Below, piece after piece: positions 62,122-64,000 of a stretch of DNA of 64,000 nt; position 1 is the stretch's first letter, and each line of letters opens with the position of its first letter. A program made the position numbers and the translations under genes. The stretch comes from Akkermansia muciniphila. Its GTDB lineage: Bacteria > Verrucomicrobiota > Verrucomicrobiia > Verrucomicrobiales > Akkermansiaceae. The notes under the pieces are model-generated. The model was not told the origin of the DNA, did no database searches, and saw nothing but the letters and a program-made list of their open reading frames with translations. The DNA is taken from contig CAMCUY010000001.1 in assembly GCA_945879075.1 (NCBI GenBank), positions 1 through 64,000 on the forward strand, in the 5' to 3' direction.

Positions 62122-62125
62122 AGGA

Positions 62126-63142
62126 TCAGGCGCTAGGAGGTGGGTTCAGGGCCATGTAAACCGCAGAGCTCAGGGCGGCGAGCAGGGTGACGCCCACAAA
62201 CCAGGGAAACAGCTCGGTATCATCGATCACGGTCAGGCTTTTCGCATCCGTTTTTTCGAGGTTGTCGATGGTGGTGAAAGTTTGCTTCAGCGCGGCGAGA
62301 TCCTGCGCCCAATAGTGCTCCGCGCCGGTGAGCTCCGCGATTTTCTTGAGCGTGGGCAAGTCGAACTCCTGATAGGGAAAGCGCATGATGCTCGGGTCCA
62401 CCCGGCCTTCGGTCGTGCCGATGGCGACCGTGTAGATCTTGATGCCGAGCGTCTTCGCGTGTTCGGCGGCCTCGATCGGCGAGATTTTCCCCGAGTTGCT
62501 CGCTCCGTCGGTGATGAGGACGATGATCTTGCTCTTCGCGTCGCGGGCCTCCAGGCGGACTGCGGCGGCGGACAGGGCGGATCCGATCGCGGTGCCTTGT
62601 TCCTTGATAGTGCCCATGTCGCGTTGGTCGTTCAGGCGGAGTTCGTTCAGCGATCTTCTCAGCCACCGATGGTCGAGCGTGATCGGGCTGGCGTCACGCG
62701 GCCTGCCGGCGAAGGCGACCAGACCCATGCGGTCTTCCGGGCGGCGGCCGATGAAATCATCGACCACTTTCTTCGCGACATCGATGCGTTTCACCCGCTC
62801 GCCCTGATCGACGAAGTCATCGATGTCCATCGAAAGCGAGACGTCGAAGGCGATCATGATGTCGATGCCGCTCGCCGAGCGGCTTTGGTATTCATTGCGC
62901 CAAACCGGGCGGGCCATCGAGATGATAGAGCAAAACAACGCGAGGTAGGCGAGCGGCAGCCCGAGACTCCACGCCACCCGCCGGACCTGGTTCCCGAGAC
63001 TGGCCAGGACGGATAGGTTCGGGAAGACCACGGCCGCCTCCGAGCCCTTTCCGCGGCGGAGCGCGAGCAACAGGAATGCCGGCAGAAGCAGCAACAGCCA
63101 GCCCGGCTGCGCGAAACGGAAGTATTCGAGAAACGCGCTCAT
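62126..63142 (-). CDS. BatA-type vWA membrane protein
   Basis: The 338-aa protein begins with a membrane segment (FAQPGWLLLLLPAFLLLALR), has a second one, and then a vWA domain with intact MIDAS residues (DIMIAFDVSLSMDIDDFVDQ; ALSAAAVRLEARDAKSKIIV, LITDGASNSGKISPIEAAEH), ending in a C-terminal helix (FVGVTLLAALSSAVYMAL). BatA and BatB proteins form the membrane core of the system. It overlaps the DUF4381-like gene upstream by 4 bp (ATGA), indicating coupled translation. Confidence 0.9.
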   Translation of the reverse strand: MSAFLEYFRFAQPGWLLLLLPAFLLLALRRGKGSEAAVVFPNLSVLASLGNQVRRVAWSLGLPLAYLALFCSIISMARPVWRNEYQSRSASGIDIMIAFDVSLSMDIDDFVDQGERVKRIDVAKKVVDDFIGRRPEDRMGLVAFAGRPRDASPITLDHRWLRRSLNELRLNDQRDMGTIKEQGTAIGSALSAAAVRLEARDAKSKIIVLITDGASNSGKISPIEAAEHAKTLGIKIYTVAIGTTEGRVDPSIMRFPYQEFDLPTLKKIAELTGAEHYWAQDLAALKQTFTTIDNLEKTDAKSLTVIDDTELFPWFVGVTLLAALSSAVYMALNPPPSA

Positions 63143-63648
63143 GCCCGGAATCCGTGGTGCAGGGTTTCCAGCAGCGCGCGTGATTCGGCGACGACTTCGC
63201 TGGCGGCGGCATTGGGGATTTCAGCGGCGTATTTCAAGGATGCGAGTCGGGCGAATCCGTGAGTGGCGGTCGCGCGCGCTTCTTCCGAAAAATTCTTCAG
63301 CGCATCGTGCCGGGAAATGGTTTCCTCGTGGGTCTCGAACAACGCGGGGTCGCCTGCGGCGACGGAGATATATTTCCGAAGGATTAGGGACGCGCGCACC
63401 GCCGCGTCGCGCGCCGGGACGGCGTCGATTTTCTCCAAGGCTGCGGTGGCTTCCGCGTAGGCCGCCCTCCGCGCGGCTAACGGATTAATGGGCGCGGGCT
63501 TCTTTCTTTTTAGAATCAAAACCGCGAGGGCCACGACAAGCAGGGCGACCGCCGCGGCGATCATCCATGGCTCGACCCACGAATCCGGAACCAAGGCCCC
63601 GGGCGGACTTGGTTCGAGTAATTCAAAACTGCCGGACTTCTCGTTCAT
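63139..63648 (-). CDS. DUF4381-like membrane protein of the Bat operon
   Basis: The 169-aa protein has a short N-terminal Pro-rich segment (ELLEPSPPGALVPDSWVEPW), one membrane helix (MIAAAVALLVVALAVLILKR), and a cytoplasmic helical part (RASLILRKYISVAAGDPALF, ETHEETISRHDALKNFSEEA). This is the pattern of DUF4381 proteins, found between the DUF58 and BatA genes in MoxR/Bat operons. The function is unknown. Its start is 1 bp after the DUF58 stop. Confidence 0.8.
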   Translation of the reverse strand: MNEKSGSFELLEPSPPGALVPDSWVEPWMIAAAVALLVVALAVLILKRKKPAPINPLAARRAAYAEATAALEKIDAVPARDAAVRASLILRKYISVAAGDPALFETHEETISRHDALKNFSEEARATATHGFARLASLKYAAEIPNAAASEVVAESRALLETLHHGFRA

Positions 63649-63649
63649 T

Positions 63650-64000
63650 CTATCCGGAGCGTTTGCGGCTGCGCTTTTTCAAGAGTTGGTGAAGCGCGGC
63701 CAGCGTATCTCCGTCGGTTTTCAAGTCCGCCGAGTCGATTCCGTGCTTCTTGAAGATCGCCGCGACGCCCTCGATTTGTCTCTTCATCAGCCCGGCGTAG
63801 CTCATCCGCAGGTTCGGATTGCTGGTGTTGACCAGCGTTTCCCAGCCGGTTTCCGGATCGATCATCACGACCTTCCCACCCTTTGGCAGCTTGGTTTCAA
63901 GCGGGTCGAGGACGCGCAGCGCGATGGTCTCGTGTTTCTTCGCCAGCTTGCCGATCGGTTTTTCCAGCGGGTCGGAGAAAAAGTCGGAGATCAGGAAGAT
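63650..64000 (-). CDS. DUF58 domain protein, C-terminal part (runs off the window)
   Basis: On the minus strand the frame is open to base 64000: IFLISDFFSDPLEKPIGKLA, KKHETIALRVLDPLETKLPK, GGKVVMIDPETGWETLVNTS, NPNLRMSYAGLMKRQIEGVA. This is the end of the DUF58/vWA-like protein that accompanies MoxR ATPases; the LISDFF and DPLE features are typical. The ORF-track start at 63868 is an internal ATG, not the gene start. It is the first visible gene of the Bat operon; a MoxR gene is expected just outside. Confidence 0.85.
   Translation of the reverse strand: MFLISDFFSDPLEKPIGKLAKKHETIALRVLDPLETKLPKGGKVVMIDPETGWETLVNTSNPNLRMSYAGLMKRQIEGVAAIFKKHGIDSADLKTDGDTLAALHQLLKKRSRKRSG

Noticed and set aside
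1-64000. CRISPR arrays, prophage or integrative elements
   Set aside because: No regularly spaced direct repeats, integrase, phage structural genes or attachment-site duplications were seen; the only mobile trace is the IS256 fragment.
1-64000. Apparent abundance of GTTAG/CTAAC words
   Set aside because: A rough count is not above what base composition predicts, so it is not treated as a signal.

Overview
The window is GC-rich bacterial chromosome, almost certainly from a Verrucomicrobiota relative of the Akkermansiaceae/Verrucomicrobiaceae (Luteolibacter-like). The evidence is indirect: a PEP-CTERM tail on the first protein, a BatA-E type operon, a rhamnose aldolase/SDR fusion, a eukaryote-type HisA, a sigma factor paired with a membrane-anchored anti-sigma-like protein, and many remnants of genes common in that group. 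No sequence search was run, so family calls rest on motifs read by eye.

Layout. 0-1.5 kb: end of a PEP-CTERM surface protein, a dead IS256-type transposase end, tRNA-Ala and a decayed secreted-protein fragment. 1.5-5.8 kb: a DeoR-type repressor divergent from a class II aldolase and a rhamnulose-1-phosphate aldolase/lactaldehyde dehydrogenase fusion, with a perfect palindrome holding both -35 boxes between them; then the C-terminal stump of a malate dehydrogenase. 5.8-10 kb: MenG/UbiE and a deoC operon whose two aldehyde dehydrogenase genes look like the two halves of ALDH16. 10-12 kb: MscL, a DR2241-like Fe-S protein and a CbiX-like chelatase. 12-12.7 kb: a small gene graveyard (CoA-transferase and BrkB remnants around a near-perfect hairpin). 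12.7-18.5 kb: a run of pyruvate dehydrogenase-type E1alpha, E1beta and E2, then Rex, an ECF sigma factor and an anti-sigma-like protein related to YfbK but without its vWA domain. 18.5-21.6 kb: HisA, riboflavin synthase and a Na+/H+ antiporter. 21.7-27.2 kb: TamB-like and BamA/TamA-like envelope proteins with overlapping stop and start.

27.3-34.1 kb is the most unusual block: two copies of the circularly permuted ATP-grasp / alpha-E / transglutaminase set. In the first copy ATP-grasp and alpha-E are fused and the ATP-grasp centre looks degraded; in the second they are separate and intact. This set is known from comparative genomics as a predicted peptide-ligation/processing system, but its product is not established.

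34-53.5 kb is mostly housekeeping: a phosphatase-like lipoprotein, TatA, class I fumarase, a VapBC pair, GpmI, a P1B-4-like metal ATPase, Mrp, TrxB, TrmO, an ankyrin lipoprotein, an ACT protein, an RlmM-like methyltransferase, TsaE, SerRS, Gmk, tRNA-Leu, the DNA polymerase III delta-prime subunit and a Fur-family regulator overlapping a tiny zinc-ribbon ORF. 53.5-57.7 kb holds a large GHMP-kinase/UDP-sugar-pyrophosphorylase fusion beside an atypical GalU-like protein, suggesting a sugar salvage and activation pair. 57.7-64 kb is a Bat operon (DUF58, DUF4381, BatA, BatB-BatC fusion, BatD-BatE fusion) running off the window end.
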